Source: Liolophura sinensis (taxonomy: Eukaryota > Mollusca > Polyplacophora > Chitonida > Chitonidae). From it: a stretch of 64,000 nucleotides of DNA. Made by a program: the position numbers and the translations under genes. A model generated the notes under the pieces. That model was not told the origin of the DNA and ran no database searches. It saw only the letters and a program-made list of their open reading frames with translations. Shown piece after piece: positions 11,901-22,300 of the stretch. Position 1 is the first letter of the stretch. Each line of letters opens with the position of its first letter. The stretch spans positions 28,715,732-28,779,731 of the forward strand of contig NC_088304.1 in the NCBI RefSeq assembly GCF_032854445.1, read 5' to 3'.

Positions 11901-12111
11901 TATTCCTCTAACAGCTGAAGAGTCTGCAGCCAAGAAGGAACTGCGCTCCATGATCAAAAACTACCTGGCTGAGGAGATGAAGAAGATGAAGATGTCAGTA
12001 GAGGATCAGCTGAAAACCACAGAAGATGTGCTGATTAAGAAGTTAGAGGTGGTGGAGGGGGCTACGGCCAAGAAAGGTGGAAAAGGATCAGCAAAGGGGA
12101 AGAGAAAATAA
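2869..12111 (+). CDS. CFAP119: CFAP119 (CCDC189), cilia- and flagella-associated protein; 10 exons
   Basis: Joined exons 2869-2928, 3702-3733, 4265-4330, 4815-4984, 6635-6705, 6939-7055, 9713-9773, 10281-10394, 10581-10655 and 11915-12111 give 963 bases, exactly 321 codons including the stop, with every splice phase matching. The product is 320 residues. Its N-terminal two thirds has the DUF4464 (CCDC189/C16orf93) pattern: CIWADLSVDDID near residues 28-40, then helical text with VLAEIFHLEDYQQDL, YFKELMLCHAVN and EYVINTYFRHFKMYKYAF. The C-terminal part is acidic, then forms a charged coiled-coil-like helix and a basic Gly/Lys tail (KKGGKGSAKGKRK). The family is associated with motile cilia and flagella and is reported to be needed for sperm flagella in mouse. 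The start was taken as the first ATG in frame with good context (AAAAATGG); the frame is open upstream without another ATG. The exon at 10581-10655 could be skipped without changing frame. Confidence 0.88.
3702..3733 (+). CDS. CFAP119: CFAP119 exon 2
   Basis: A 32-base exon between TTTCAG and CTG|GTAAGT. It encodes PRSHTAKICI and the first two bases of the Trp in the conserved CIWADLS block. Its small size and exact phase (0 in, 2 out) support it. Confidence 0.8.
3776..4050 (-). mobile_element. SINE family A, near full length, reverse
   Basis: Reads on the minus strand as a tRNA-like head (GGCCTCCGTGGCTCAGTTGG, A-box-like, then a B-box-like GAGTTCAAGTCC), a body with CACCATAATGCTGGCC, and a TAAATAAATA tail. 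It sits in CFAP119 intron 2. Confidence 0.85.
4265..4330 (+). CDS. CFAP119: CFAP119 exon 3
   Basis: From TTCAG|GGCAGAT to AAAAA|GTAATT. It encodes ADLSVDDIDRLNESQNADHIKK, the end of the conserved CIWADLS region. Phase 2 in, phase 2 out. Confidence 0.85.
4815..4984 (+). CDS. CFAP119: CFAP119 exon 4
   Basis: From TTTCAG|AGTGTT to ATAG|GTAAGG. It encodes VLAEIFHLEDYQQDL through KKTHEVCI, the core of the DUF4464 helical region. Confidence 0.88.
5714..5893 (-). mobile_element. Decayed SINE family A copy
   Basis: Degenerate minus-strand match to family A: GAATATTTCACTTATA near the tail side, and AGCTGGAC...ACTCAATGCAGTCGCATT near the head side. Several deletions; an old copy in CFAP119 intron 4. 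Confidence 0.6.
6635..6705 (+). CDS. CFAP119: CFAP119 exon 5
   Basis: From TTCCAG|AAACTCC to AAT|GTAAGT. It encodes ETPFGNVDQTFAYFKELMLC and HAVN. Confidence 0.87.
6939..7055 (+). CDS. CFAP119: CFAP119 exon 6
   Basis: Thirty-nine whole codons from TGCCAG|CGCCCA to TTG|GTAAGT. It encodes RPPHSIELFSADEVKSITEY and on through YFRHFKMYKYAFTPL. Confidence 0.88.
7141..7168. repeat. Perfect 11-bp inverted repeat
   Basis: TTAAACCAGTT, a 6-base loop, then AACTGGTTTAA. It lies in an intron 85 bases after exon 6. No rRNA, tRNA or terminator context is present. Confidence 0.6.
7380..9310. repeat. 21-bp minisatellite, about 90 units
   Basis: Unit CAAGGTGGCAGTGTATCAAG plus A, repeated with variants for 1.9 kb in CFAP119 intron 6. 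Because 21 is a multiple of three, the minus strand shows long heptapeptide-repeat frames; these are by-products. Higher-order blocks are visible: a segment containing GGTGGTGTACAGCATTAAG recurs near 7731, 8177 and 8581. Confidence 0.95.
9713..9773 (+). CDS. CFAP119: CFAP119 exon 7
   Basis: From TTGACAG|GTGAGG to GAAG|GTCAGT. It encodes VRLDLSMNYIGMPDPPPEPE. Phase 0 in, phase 1 out. Confidence 0.87.
10281..10394 (+). CDS. CFAP119: CFAP119 exon 8
   Basis: From TCTGCAG|AGTCTG to AAGC|GTAAGT. It encodes an acidic Gly/Pro/Glu-rich linker (SGVVSPESGAPEEGVGGHE and on). Phase 1 in and out. Confidence 0.82.
10581..10655 (+). CDS. CFAP119: CFAP119 exon 9, GC donor
   Basis: From CCTTACAG|AGATGCC to ACAG|GCATGT. 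It encodes QMPAASKATAEPVRAGLVSA and ASVT. The donor is GC instead of GT. Phase 1 in and out, so the exon could be skipped in frame; it may be a cassette exon. Confidence 0.6.
10753..10966. mobile_element. MITE-like element with CTTCAACC-type inverted ends
   Basis: Left end TTACCCTAATTTTTCAACC; right end GGTTGAAGATCTACAGTAA, imperfect inverted copies. The inside resembles the other copies (TTTTATGAAGCTT, TTTCATGAAAA). No coding capacity. About 214 bases in the last CFAP119 introns. Confidence 0.6.
10970..11760. other. Intronic stretch with unrecognised open frames
   Basis: The minus strand has open stretches of 114 codons (10921-11265) and 79 codons (11450-11689) without family resemblance that I can name. 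They overlap a MITE end and do not join through splice sites. Probably chance or an old insertion. Confidence 0.3.
11915..12111 (+). CDS. CFAP119: CFAP119 exon 10 (terminal)
   Basis: From CTAACAG|CTGAAG to the TAA at 12109-12111. It encodes AEESAAKKELRSMIKNYLAE, a Lys/Glu-rich coiled-coil-like helix, then the basic tail. Confidence 0.88.
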
Positions 12112-13889
12112 TCTAACCACTGTTTCAAGTAATTCACTTCTATAATGAACTATTCTTATGGGCACGAGGATTTGGGGGTTGTAAAGGTTAGGGTGTTGCC
12201 ATTGTTCGGCATTGACCTACTTCTCAGATTTTCACTGTAACAACCAGGTTCTTAAATGAACTCACTTCACATTCTGTACCACGTGGGATCTACTTGCAGT
12301 TGTCAACATCCATATTGACACAAGCAAACCATGCTTCCCATATGCTCCATGATCCTTGCTTGAACAGAAAGGTCAATCCTTACTTCCAATTAGAATCATT
12401 TCAGAATAGAAATGGGAACGGTTGTCATAACTTTTCAAAACATAGACACAAGAATTCATTTCACCAAAAGGCGCAGTGATTTATATTACAGCAAATGTAG
12501 CAAGTCAGTGAGAGGGAGTTGCTACAAGATCAGGCCTAGGGATCACAGAGCAATCCTCATCATAGACACCAGTCAAAATTTCATTCATTAAATTTAGTAT
12601 GTTACTTTTCGTTATTTTAGCTGAAATTTGTTACCAATAACTTACAGAGAATTTACGTTGTCAAGCTATATTTTTGACAGTATAAGAAATAAATAATTTT
12701 AAAGTGATCTGAAAATCGCTTTGTGATTCCCGGGCGCAGACTTCAACTAAATGAGGCAGTGAAGGGTAACATGACAAAAGACAATAGCAAGGTCATCAAG
12801 TGAACATAAAGTCAGCCACTAAAGCTGAATTAATTCATAAAGTAATATTTTAGGAATTTTCTAAAAATTTTACACCCCTTATCAACAAGATAATTAAGAA
12901 TCAATCGTCAGTACCTAGCCACTTATTTGGTGACTCCATTTTGAAATGTTATACTATTAGAGTTGTGTTTAGCTGTCCGGCTCGTCCTTGTCCGGAAAGG
13001 GTGTTCTCGGTTCCCTTCTTATAAATGTGTGCTTCAAAATGCATCTGCTTAACACTTAAACTTAAACAAGCGCAAAATCCAATTTATTGCATCCATATCT
13101 GTCTATCCACAATAAGAAACCACACTGACAATCAAGAGTTAATAGGTTTTTTGACATGACAGACAATTATCACGTGACGCTTTCAGCACTAGTGATTAGC
13201 CAACTTCATAAGGGCTTCTACAAAGTGGCTGCTGGGAGTGAATGTCCATCAGTGCCATGTCCCCAACACTAAACTTCATCTTCTCGGCTTTCAAAACAAA
13301 GTCTTTTCACATATTTTTCTGTGATAACTATGTCCAACATCGTCTTTTCTATGTATATATAGTGGCAGACTTTATGTTCACTTTAACCACAGGCTGGTGT
13401 ATCATATGTTGCGGGCACTACATTCTCTTCACGGGAATAAACGTTACTGATAAATGACCTAAAATTTCGCCCATGACTTCGTACACCAGTTTACCCCATT
13501 CTGGGAGTTCATTTACCTTCAGAAAGGTATTTTGAGGTCCTTTGAAAGGTACTTTCTTATTGTACTGGAAAAAATATATTTCAGCACAAAAAGCAGTATT
13601 TTATGACATTTATTTTCCTCTAAAGATGCACTCTTTGGCAAAATTTCAGGTCATTCTACTGCATCACGTTTTTAAGTTTAACCACGATCAGTGTTCACGC
13701 TCTTCCTTCGGGTTGAGCAGTTGTCCTCTCAGGAAGCAGTTTAAATCAGACAAAAGTACAGAGACCAAAAACAATCAAGCCTCTTGCGGTGTGCTTGTCA
13801 TTTACTTGATGTAAAAGGTGAAAGAGATGTTGTGCAGACATATAACTGCTACTTACTGGTTTTTGATAGATGATATTTGTCATTGACAA

Positions 13890-13935
<46 letters not shown>

Positions 13936-14160
13936 CAATGAAGAGGACCATCACTGAAAATGCATATTTAATGGTTGGTGTATTTGTAAAGAAAATATAT
14001 ATGAAAATAAACAAGTTATCGTTGCACTTTGGGTCTCGTTTCTTCTTTAACAACCAACAGTTTATCATGCATGTATCATATATAGTCTATCTAGTCTCTT
14101 TTTTCAACTTTGTATTCAGGTGTTTTATGTGTACCTACACACTATACACATAATATACAT
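12112..14160. other. Gap between convergent genes, first part
   Basis: Contains the CFAP119 3' untranslated region and, at 12688-12693, an AATAAA that could serve as its polyadenylation signal. An AT dinucleotide run lies at about 13890-13931. I could not find the RAD51C terminal exon here. Confidence 0.45.
12688..12693 (+). terminator. Candidate polyadenylation signal of CFAP119
   Basis: AATAAA, 577 bases after the stop codon. An earlier, non-canonical signal cannot be excluded. Confidence 0.35.
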
Positions 14161-14164
14161 GTAT

Positions 14165-14590
14165 ATGGCAGGTGGACGCTTTGCTTTGGCACGACTCCAC
14201 AAATGTAAGGCATTTTGGCAGGTGGACGCTTTGCTTTGGCACGACTCCACAAATGTAAGGCATTTTGGCAGGTGGACAATTTGCTTTGGCACGACTCCAC
14301 AAATGTAAGGCATTTTGGCGGGTGGACGCTTTGCTTTAGCCCGAGTCCACAAAGGTAAGGCATTTTGGCAGGTGGACACTTTGCTTTAGCCTGGCTCCAC
14401 AAATGTAAGGCATTTTGGCAGGTGGACAATTTGCTTTAGCCTGGCTCCACAAATGTAAGGCATTTTGGCGGGTGGACGCTTTGCTTTAGCCCGAGTCCAC
14501 AAAGGTAAGGCATTTTGGCAGGTGGACACTTTGCTTTAGCACGACTCAACAAATGTAAGGCATTTTGGCAGGTGGATGCAGCGCAGTTTC
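14165..14590. repeat. 50-bp minisatellite, about 8.5 units
   Basis: Unit begins GGCAGGTGGACGCTTTGCTT and ends AAGGCATTTT. Variants differ at ACGACTCC/CCGAGTCC/CTGGCTCC. It starts just after an AT-rich run. Confidence 0.93.
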
Positions 14591-14699
14591 AGCAAATGTG
14601 AGGTCTTTGGCAGATCTGTATTTTCATCTGTTCACATGATCTCAAGGCACTGGGAATGTTCCCCTGCAAATGGGGAAGCTTTTTGACAGGTCTCTTTTT

Positions 14700-15118
14700 T
14701 TTTTCCCCATCTTCATATGATACATGTATGATCTCCAGGCACTAGGAATTTTCTCCTGTTCATATGATACATGTATGATCTCCAGGCACTAGGAATTTTC
14801 TCCTGTTCATATGATACATGTATGACCTCCAGGCACTAGGAATTTTCCCCTGTTCATATGATACATATATGATCTCCAGGCACTAGGAATTTTCTCCTGT
14901 TCATATGATACATGTATGATCTCCAGGCACTAGGAATTTTCTCCTGTTCATATGATACATGTATGATCTCCAGGCACTAGGAATTTTCTCCTGTTCATGT
15001 GATACATGTATGATCTCCAGGCACTAGGAATTTTCTCCTGTTCATGTGATACATGTATGATCTCCAGGCACTAGGAATTTTCCCCCATTCATATGATACA
15101 TGCATGATCTCCTGGCAG
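14700..15118. repeat. 47-bp minisatellite, about 8 units
   Basis: Unit contains CATATGATACATGTATGATC and GGCACTAGGAATTTTC. It follows the 50-bp array after about 110 bases but is unrelated in sequence. Confidence 0.93.
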
Positions 15119-16131
15119 TTGGGTTGTTTCCTCTATCAATGACGAGGTCTTTTGGCTGGCGGGTGTTCCTCTGGACTAGAGTCCCTCACTCTCTCTGAGT
15201 CCTCACAAACATCACGTATCCCACCAACCTAGACAAAAACACATGCCAAACATTAGCATTATAAAAAAGGCACACAATGTTTTGAACCACTTGTAATATA
15301 CATATTTATTTTATTGATTTTTAAATACAATAGAATTTTCAGTTTCACTATGGTGGCTAGTTTTATGGGTGGAGGAAACCACAGGGCATTGGCAAGTTAC
15401 CGGCAAACTCTAACATGCATGACATTTCTCATATGGGTGGAAGGCAAAGTCATCTTCAGACCACAACAGAGTCATATCCTACTGGAAAAATATGTTTCAG
15501 GGCGAAAAGTAATATTTTGTATAGAGTCATACACAGTCCTCAAATATTGCCACCAAGTCCCTGAGGGCAAGGGAAGCTCGGGGAAATAAGAAAATCCAGA
15601 GACCAGAACACACTCTTGCGTGACCTCGCAATCCAAAGGCCATCAATTAACCACTTGTGCAAAGGCCTCCTCAAACTAATATTCCCACCAATGCCCTGAG
15701 AACAACATAAACTGGGGGAATTCAGAAAATCCAGAGATTAAGAGTGATCGCACATCTCGTGTGACCTCATGATCAAAAGGTCATCAACTTAACTACTTGG
15801 CCAAGGTATGCTGGCTGTATTTCTATATAACCAACACCTTCACAAACATGTACTATTACCAGGATGTTGTTGAAGATCAATGTGACTTTATTATTCATTT
15901 CATTTTAAACTATAGGCCACACCATTTTAAATTGCTGGTTTACAGGCAAAATCAATATGTTTCCAATGTCAGAGGGTATAAAAATAAAAAGAAAACTTAA
16001 ATATTGCCTGATTTGTGGTAAATGTGAACTGTGTTATCAATTTTATTCCTGTTGAGGATGTATTTACATTATAGGAAAGCTGTGTCGCCTATAAATGTCC
16101 ATGCAAATCAAGAGTAAAAATTGAGATTTAC
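15119..16131. other. RAD51C downstream region
   Basis: Probably holds the 3' part of RAD51C, but no exon with the expected C-terminal text was recognised. A short fragment at 15350-15420 (GGGTGGAGGAAACC) resembles the body of interspersed elements seen at 22150-22330. Confidence 0.35.
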
Positions 16132-16329
16132 CGTGACCTGGTACTGAACGACAGTCTCTTGTCTGGATGGGGACTTGTAGAGCAGGGCGTACCTCTGCTT
16201 ATTCTCCCAGTAAAGAATCACGCGGATGGTGCTGGCATGACCCCAACTCTCTCCCAGCGCGGGTACCAGGTGTGACCTCCCATGAGGCTCCTTGCTTATC
16301 TTTGTCGTCATCTGATTGGTCAGAACAAC
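16132..16329 (-). CDS. RAD51C: RAD51C exon 6
   Basis: Sixty-six whole codons from GGCAG|GTTGTT to CACG|GTAAAT. It encodes [10 protein letters not shown], then [17 protein letters not shown], then [20 protein letters not shown]. Confidence 0.92.
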
Positions 16330-19300
16330 CTGCCAATCAAACAGCAGAGCTGATGTGGGTCTTCTACACTTTATGGACACAATACAAAGCTTCAGTTAGG
16401 ATCTTATTCAAACTGTTCATGCATATACTTAGTGCCAACTACCACCATAGCTTAAGTAGATTTAGATAAACAAAGGTATGCAGTGATGTTAACTGCAATA
16501 TAGACTATAACACTGGTTTAGAATTACCGGTACTCAAAATGCTGTATTTTCATCACATTTAATATACAAACGCATCAAAACAATACAAAGGGACCAACGA
16601 TGACAGTTGCTTTTCACATAGCGGTGAAGTAAGACAATATCACTATGAGACAGGTAAAATCTTGATTATTGTTTCATTTATTTATATATTTGATTGTTGC
16701 CATAAAGTATCCAGGATGAACCATCAAATTTTGATAAGTTGCTGACAAACTTTCCCACAGGTGATGTTCAAATGATCTTCAACACACGTTAGGCTGCATC
16801 GAAGACCACATAATTATCACCGACGGATTTGTTATGATGATGGCACTACAAATGGTGAGAGCAAGGGAGTCCAAAAGCCCCCTTCCCAAACTATGGCATG
16901 TCAGTCATGTAAGGCAATATCACGCTTGAGAGCGAGATTTGCAGGTTATCAAATAGATTTGTAGTCACATGTCAGTCCTATGATTTTTAATAAAATTTAT
17001 GCTGAGAAGCAGGGTTTTGCACAATATGAACTATCTCCGCAAAGCTGGGACTGAAACTGAAGTGTTCTTCTGCATCCTTGTGATTGAAAAAAATAAAGTT
17101 TCTTATCCGATTATGGTTTAATGACAATTCTAAAAACACACTTTGATTTCACTTTCTCTTACCGCCAGTCTGTTTGCTGTCGCCATGGTGATGAAGCTTT
17201 GGGCAAGTCCTGCAAGTAGGCGTGTCCTCAGTGCCAAGTCTTCGAAGTCATGACGGAAGTGAAATGCAATGCTGTCCACGACAACCAACTTGACCTGTAA
17301 AAACATGCCCATTTGTCAGTATACATGCTGCCAACGACTCCCTGTGTATCCCAGTATGCATGTAAGTGTGTCAAGTCCAAAATGTAAAGGCAATGTGACA
17401 GCTCTGTGGCATCTGTTTGTAACCATGAAACTGCTTTTGAATAAGTTAGAGTAAATAAGACAAACTATAGCTTTGGAAAATCTTTTGGGGTCAAATTTGT
17501 ACGAACATTTATATACTTAAATATAATTATTCCAAGAGGCTATACCTTATACAAAATATTAGACTTGTATGTACATGTGTTATCACTTAAAATTGGAAAA
17601 TAAAGTTTTATTTATAATGCAGGTCACTTTTTCAAACTTAAGAATCATTTTTACACTTAATAATACAGCTGAGAGTCTGATATTTACTAAAAGACATTAA
17701 TTTCAGATATTCCTGGTAAATAACCGGCCCGGATAGCACAGTTGGTAGAGCATCCGCTTTGGAAGCGGTAGATCCAGGATCAATCCTGGATTGAGTCACA
17801 CCTAAGACTTGTAACTTAGTTGTAACTTCCTCGCTTGGCATTCAGCATGAAGGGGATAGGGCAATGACTGGTTGACCCGTATCAGTATAATGGCTCAGTA
17901 TAACTGATCCATAACATTTTTTCCCCAAAATGATACGATATATACACCAGTTTTATTTTGTTTTACAGAGGAGCCGCCAATAAAACATCAAAAAATGCAA
18001 TTAAAATAGAAAATGCATCGTTTTATTTCCTCTAATGTGATTTCCCAGGTTTTCAAGACATTTCGATCACATAATTAAGATCGTAACAGGAACAATTGCT
18101 GGGACTTTCAGTTATAATTTTTTATACCTTCCTTCACTTTTGAGAAAAGATTCATTCTGCTGGTACAACAATGGTTTCAATTGGTGTGGCTTAAAGCTAA
18201 AACTGGTGAGATTGCATCTCCTTGGTGAGGCTAAAAGCCAAAACTGCTGCATGATGCATCTCCTTGGTGTGGCTTAAAGCTAAAACTGCTGCATGATGTA
18301 TCTCCTTGGTGTGGCTTAAAGCAACTGCTGCATGACGCATCTCCGTGGTGTGGCTTAAAGCTAAAACTGCTGCATGATGCATCTCCTTGGTGTGGCTTAA
18401 AGCTAAAACTGCTGCATGATGCATCTCCTTGGTGTGACTTAAAGCTAAAACTGCTGCATGATGCATCTCCTTGGTGTGGCTTAAAGCTAAAACTGCTGCA
18501 TTATGTATCTCCTTGGTGTGGCTTAAAGCTAAAACTGCTGCATGATGCATCTCCTTGGTGTGGCTTAAAGCTAAAACTGCTGCATGATGCATCTCCCTGG
18601 TGTGGCTTAAAGCTAAAACTGCTGCATGATGTATCTCCTTGGTGTGGCTTAAAGCTAAAACTGCTGCATGATGCATCTCCTTGGTTAGGCTAAAAGCCAA
18701 AACTGCTGCATGATGCATCTCCTTGGTGTGGCTTAAAGCTAAAACTGCTGCATGATGCATCTCCTTGGTGTGGCTTAAAGCTAAAACTGCTGCATGATGC
18801 ATCTCCTTGGTGTGGCTTAAAGCTAAAACTGCTGCATGATGCATCTCCTTGGTGTGGCTTAAAGCTAAAACTGCTGCATGATGTATCTCCTTGGTGTGGC
18901 TTAAAGCTAAAACTGGTGCATGATACATCTCCTTGGTTAGGCTAAAAGCCAAAACTGCTGCATGATGTATCTCCTTGGTGTGGCTTAAAGCAACTGCTGC
19001 ATGATGCATCTCCTTGGTGTGGCTTAAAGCTAAAAATGCTGCATGATGTATCTCCTTGGTGTGGCTTAAAGCTAAAACTGCTGCATGATGTATCTCCTTG
19101 GTGTGGCTTAAAGCAACTGCTGCATGATGCATCTCCTTGGTGTGGCTTAAAGCTAAAACTGCTGCATGATGTATCTCCTTGGTGAGGCTAAAAGGCAAAA
19201 CTGCTGCATGATGCATCTCCTTGGTGTGGCTTAAAGCTGAAACTGGTGCATGATTCATCTCCTTGGTGTGGCTTAAAGCTAAAACTGCTGCATGATGCAT

Positions 19301-22300
19301 CTCCTTGGTGAGGCCAAAAGCTAAAACTGCTGCATGATGCATCTCCTTGGTGTGGCTTAAAGCTAAAACTGCGGCATGATGTATCTCCTTGGTGTGGCTT
19401 AAAGCTAAAACTGCTGCATGGTGCATCTCCTTGGTGTGGCTTAAAGCTAAAACTGCTGCATGATGCATCTCCTTGGTGAGGCTAAAAGCTAAAACTGCTG
19501 CATGATGCATCTCCTTGGTGAGGCTAAAAGCTAAAACTGCTGCATGATGCAACTCCTTTGGTAACGGATACATGATTACCATCCTGACTCAGGATCGACT
19601 CGGAATTAAAACAGCTCGTTATGTTATGTTTATTACGAACATAAATGATCTTGTAATACTTTAGTGTAACTCCAAAAAACGAAAGGCTCATTCTGACTCA
19701 ATATTTCGGCACTTTATTTTGTCATCATCAGAAGCAATCTCATTGGTTAAAACTCACTCAAGGAACAGTGAGTGCTCCTAAACCCAGGCGCATCAGAGGG
19801 AATTTGAAAGTGGTATGGCCATCGGTTGATTATCCTAGCACAAAAGGCCAGGGTCCAGGGGCCACCTAGGGCCCATAAGCTTTGGGATGCTACAGTGGAG
19901 GTTGGAGATGTCCTGAAATGGTTTTACAGGGTATTTATTCTTCACACAGATCCATCGTAGTTTTATATGCTTGACAGTCTACAGTGCATGTGGGTCTTCA
20001 TTTTGTTGGTCACCATTGATTTGGTTCGACCTTTTTTTTTTTTTTTTTTTTTTTTGACAAAAAGTGGCCATACTGCTTCCAACACCACTGTAAAACTCTA
20101 TATTTTGTGATCAGAACAGAGTGGTATCAAAGTTAGTGAGTGAGTGAGTGAGTGAGTGCGTGCTTGGGGTATAACGTCGTGCTCAACAAGGTATCAGAGT
20201 GTGCAGTGTTCAGGATATACGGGGACTCACCTTCGGGTGTTCTTTTATAAAGTCTGGTAAGAGATGGACAGTGGCTAGAAGTTGAACATAATCGTGACAC
20301 CTGTAGTAGTGGACTCTGGATAACACAGACTCCAGACTGAATGTCTGCAGGGCCTCCATTTGCTCTGAGAACAACAATAACAGTCCTGATGACACAACAA
20401 CCATAACACAGTGTGGACACCTGATAAGACAGAAACAATATCATACAGTGAGGACACCTGATAACACAGACTCCAGGTTGAATGTCTGCAGGGCCTCCAT
20501 TTGCTCTGAGAACAACAATAACAGTCCTGATGACACAACAACCATCACACAATGCAGACACCTGATAACACACACTCCAGGCTGAATGTCAGAGGGTCTC
20601 AGTCTGCTCTGAGAACAACAATAACAGTCCTGATGACACAACAACCATCACACAGTGTGGACACCTGATAACACACACTCCAGGCTGAGATCAAGAGAGA
20701 TAAATTCTTGAAAAGGGAAGTAGCTTATGTATTAATTCGGAATTTTGTGGTTGATTAATTTTCATCATACTGTTACTTCCAAATGCTTACAGCCTTGGGA
20801 AATTAGCCTGTTACTCTCCGTGAAGGGAGGTAACCTACGCATTACAAGAATATGGAATACCTCAAGCAACTGATACATGTAGATCTTCTTTGCAAGCAAT
20901 TTACATTAGGGCAGGCTCCATAGGCTTGTCTTTTGTTGTGAGATGAAGTTGTGAGAATGGTTTGACAGTGCTATTTTATAGTAGGGCGCAATCTCTTCCT
21001 AATGCTTTTCACCTTACAACATAAACAGCTGTTGGAGAAACTGGCCACCAAATTAGGCGTGAACGATTGTTTGCGTGGCAGTTACGTGGGGTGTAATTGT
21101 GCAGACGGATAAATCGGTTATGCTGATCTGCTCCCCGGAGCGTTCCTACAATTGCATCGCTTGAATTGCCTAGTGCTCAACTACGACAGCTACCAAAAAA
21201 TAGAAGTCTTCCCAGGTTATTTTAATGCTTGTTTGTTTGCAAAAAACGAGTCTTAATATGACCATGAACAAAAACCATGGAACTGCAAAGTATTCTATTG
21301 AACTTGAACCTAAAGCCATTATGCATTAATGCAGTCACCAGCTTTCTGCTCTGGCCAAATTTGAGGTCTGCGCTCTATTTAATAATCGGGTCAATGCATC
21401 CGTGCTGTCTCCTGTCATTTTGCCCTCAAGTCCAGTCAACTAACCAAATATTAACTTAGCAACCGCGTATAGGTAACTCCTGAGAAAGCTTCCGGATTAA
21501 AACAAAATATTAAAACTTTTGGCTGAGAAAATACCATTCAACTTTCAGCCACATTTTCCCCACCGTGACCATGTGCTCTACATGTCTCCTTTGCTATGTA
21601 CACAGCACGTGCTAGTTGGTGGCATTTGTGCTCTTGGTAAGCTAGCGATAGGCAGAGAAAGGTGACATTCAGTTTGAACTGGATTTAACTTTCACTAGTC
21701 AACAGCTTCCCTGAGCTGGTCATCACTGACAATCTCTCCTGTCAATGGCTATGTCATTTCACCCTGTGGATGAAACCCTTTTATCAGAGAGGGATGGTGA
21801 GGGCTCCATAAGCCAGTTGGATATTACACACACTACAAGTAGCAAACTATAGAAGTAATTATTAATCATCAGGAGAAAAAAAAAACACTCAGGAATGCAA
21901 CACATGCTGATCTGGCCTTGGAAGCCATGTGATGCTGAGTGTGTATGACAAATATGTTTTATACTGGCTTCCTGATCCACCCTGATCAGTGCTGATCACA
22001 GTTCATGCTGTGTCCCCAATGTAGCCATTGTGCTGAGGATTCCCCTGCAAATGCATGATGGCAGGCTGTACTGCACTGCAACCGACTTCACGCGCAAATT
22101 AATAGGTTTTGCCGCAGTTACAGTGAGTAAAAGAGAAAAATCTATTAAATTTCTGTAGACGACTTTCAGGTTTATGGGTGGAGGAAGCCAGTGTGCCCAA
22201 GTAAACCATGGACCTTCACCAGGTACCGAACTAACCCTTTGAAATAAAAGTGCATCTGAAACAGCGAGAGCTGGATTTGAACACGAAACTTCAATGATAA

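Noticed and set aside
18197-19582. 461-codon minus-strand frame as a protein gene
   Set aside because: It is the 42-bp minisatellite read in frame, inside a RAD51C intron, with no splice or start context. Kept only as an observation.
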